Assembly (NCBI RefSeq): GCF_005937885.2
Contig: NZ_CP042176.1
Coordinates: forward strand, 5,947,501 to 6,011,500
Direction: 5' to 3'
DNA from: Bradyrhizobium sp. KBS0727
GTDB taxonomy: Bacteria; Pseudomonadota; Alphaproteobacteria; Rhizobiales; Xanthobacteraceae
DNA length: 64,000 nt
Position numbers and translations under genes: made by a program. The notes beneath the pieces are model-generated. The model was not told the DNA's origin, did not search any database, and saw only the letters and a list, made by a program, of their open reading frames with translations. Below, in pieces: positions 62,930 through 64,000 of this stretch (position 1 is the first letter of the stretch; each line of letters starts with the position of its first letter).

Positions 62930-64000
62930 TGCCACCCGCCTGCAGCAAATGGAGGTTGGCATAGCGCCCATTGGAACGGATCAGTTCGTCGTGGGTGCCG
63001 TCCTCGACGACGCGGCCACGCTCGATGGTGATGATGCGGTTGGCCCGGCGTACCGCGGAAAGCCGGTGAGCGATAACGAAAACGGTGCGGCCTTCACAGA
63101 TCCGACGCATGTTATCCTGGATGACGCGCTCACTCTCGTAATCGAGCGCGCTCGTGGCTTCGTCGAAGATCAGGATACGGGGGTCGGTCACCAGGGCGCG
63201 GGCAATCGCGATGCGTTGTCGTTGACCGCCCGAAAGGCTGCACCCTCGCTCGCCGACGATCGTGTCATATCCCTCGGGAAGTTCGAGAATGAACTCATGC
63301 CCGCCGGCCAAGGCGGCTGCATCGACGATCCGTTGCATGGACATCGCGGGATCTGCCAGCGCGATGTTCTCGGCGACGGTTCGATTGAAAAGCACGTCTT
63401 CCTGCAAGACAATGCCCACCTGTCGCCGCAGCCAGGCGGCATCGGTCATCGCAAGATCGACACCATCGATGAGGACGCGGCCAGTCTCCGGCAAATAGAG
63501 GCGCTCAAGGAGCTTCGCGAGCGTGCTCTTGCCCGAGCCCGACGGGCCGACAATGCCGACGATCTGCCCGGCCGGAACGTGGAAGCTGACGTCGTGCAGG
63601 ATTTCCGGTCCATCGACGCGGTAGCGAAACCCGACGTGGTCGAACGTAACAGCACCGCGGATCGGGGGGAGCACGGCACGACCGACGCCGATCGCGGGCT
63701 CCGGGCGGGTGTTGAGGATATCCCCCAGCCTCTCGATCGAGAGGCGGGCCTGGTGAAAGTCCTGCCAGATCTGAGCGATGCGCAGAACCGGCATACTCAC
63801 CCGGTTCGCCAGCATGTTGAAGGCCACCAATTCGCCGACAGTAAGACTGCCTTCGATCACGAGCTTCGCACCGAGAAACAAAATGGCGACCGTGACCAGG
63901 TGATTTACCAGTTGAACGGCCTGGCTGGTGACATTACCGAGGCTGATGACGCGGAAGCTTGCGGACACATAACCGGCCAGCTGCTCCTCCCAACGCCGGC
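62916..64000 (-). CDS. Type I secretion ABC exporter, 5' partial
   Basis: The C-terminal about 360 residues of an HlyB/PrtD-type exporter. It shows the end of the membrane domain (GSLTVGELVAFNMLANRVSM) and a full ATPase domain: Walker A GPSGSGKST, signature LSGGQ, Walker B ILIFDEATS, and the switch His in VIAHRLS. The frame stays open to the window end (RRWEEQLAGY), so the start and any peptidase-like N-terminal domain are outside. It forms an operon with the overlapping HlyD adaptor gene. Confidence 0.9.
   Translation of the reverse strand, partial: RRWEEQLAGYVSASFRVISLGNVTSQAVQLVNHLVTVAILFLGAKLVIEGSLTVGELVAFNMLANRVSMPVLRIAQIWQDFHQARLSIERLGDILNTRPEPAIGVGRAVLPPIRGAVTFDHVGFRYRVDGPEILHDVSFHVPAGQIVGIVGPSGSGKSTLAKLLERLYLPETGRVLIDGVDLAMTDAAWLRRQVGIVLQEDVLFNRTVAENIALADPAMSMQRIVDAAALAGGHEFILELPEGYDTIVGERGCSLSGGQRQRIAIARALVTDPRILIFDEATSALDYESERVIQDNMRRICEGRTVFVIAHRLSAVRRANRIITIERGRVVEDGTHDELIRSNGRYANLHLLQAGGNDGR

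Noticed and set aside
61745..63031. 428-codon plus-strand frame
   Set aside because: Antisense to the HlyD adaptor and exporter genes; no recognisable domain.

Overview
The window looks like a chromosomal accessory region of a Bradyrhizobium-type alphaproteobacterium. This is inferred from the high GC, the many short-chain dehydrogenase, crotonase, acyl-CoA ligase and LivJ-type binding-protein genes, and small proteins and repeats typical of that genus. No nodulation or nitrogen-fixation genes, no intact tRNA or rRNA gene, no CRISPR array and no insertion sequence were recognised.

Region 1 (1-12 kb) is catabolic. It starts with a metallo-beta-lactamase-fold hydrolase cut by the window edge, then a fused Baeyer-Villiger-type monooxygenase and esterase. 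A reverse-strand CoA-thioester set follows: an acyl-CoA ligase, a DpgC-like cofactor-free dioxygenase homologue, an enoyl-CoA hydratase and an SDR. It is divergent from an orphan LivJ-type binding protein. A tandem HxlR regulator with cysteine clusters closes the set. Two related 16-bp-arm inverted repeats, upstream of the ligase/binding-protein pair and upstream of the hydratase, look like one regulon's operators.

Region 2 (12-30 kb) is dominated by a 4137-residue SpvB/FG-GAP/RHS protein (Tc-toxin B+C architecture). Its C-terminal domain carries a zinc DD-peptidase-like motif. A secreted protein of unknown family is encoded 32 bp downstream and is a candidate immunity protein. A 5 x 38 bp tandem repeat, a possibly frameshifted secreted protein and a TAXI binding protein surround it. 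An imperfect repeat of about 130 bp lies on both sides.

Region 3 (30-48 kb) is a stack of integration modules. An excisionase-like gene overlaps a tyrosine integrase, and 40 bp after the integrase lies the 3' part of a tRNA-Met (CAT) gene. Two more tRNA 3' pieces in the same orientation lie at 34.25 and 48.13 kb. The modules carry an MFS carrier, then a second CoA catabolic cluster: TetR, ligase, SDR, crotonase, nitronate-monooxygenase-like protein and binding protein, divergent from a DUF35 protein and a thiolase-fold protein without the nucleophilic Cys. A nearly identical 83-bp direct repeat flanks that cluster. A TauE-type permease operon, a large winged-helix/ATPase/TPR regulator and an O-methyltransferase fragment follow.

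Region 4 (48-64 kb) looks like older chromosome. It holds an ABC substrate-binding protein, rocD, a YbaK protein, a CBS protein, AMP nucleosidase, a UPF0182 membrane protein, two LuxR-type regulators (one with a degenerate receiver), an exopolysaccharide export protein and a type I secretion adaptor plus ABC exporter that runs off the window end.
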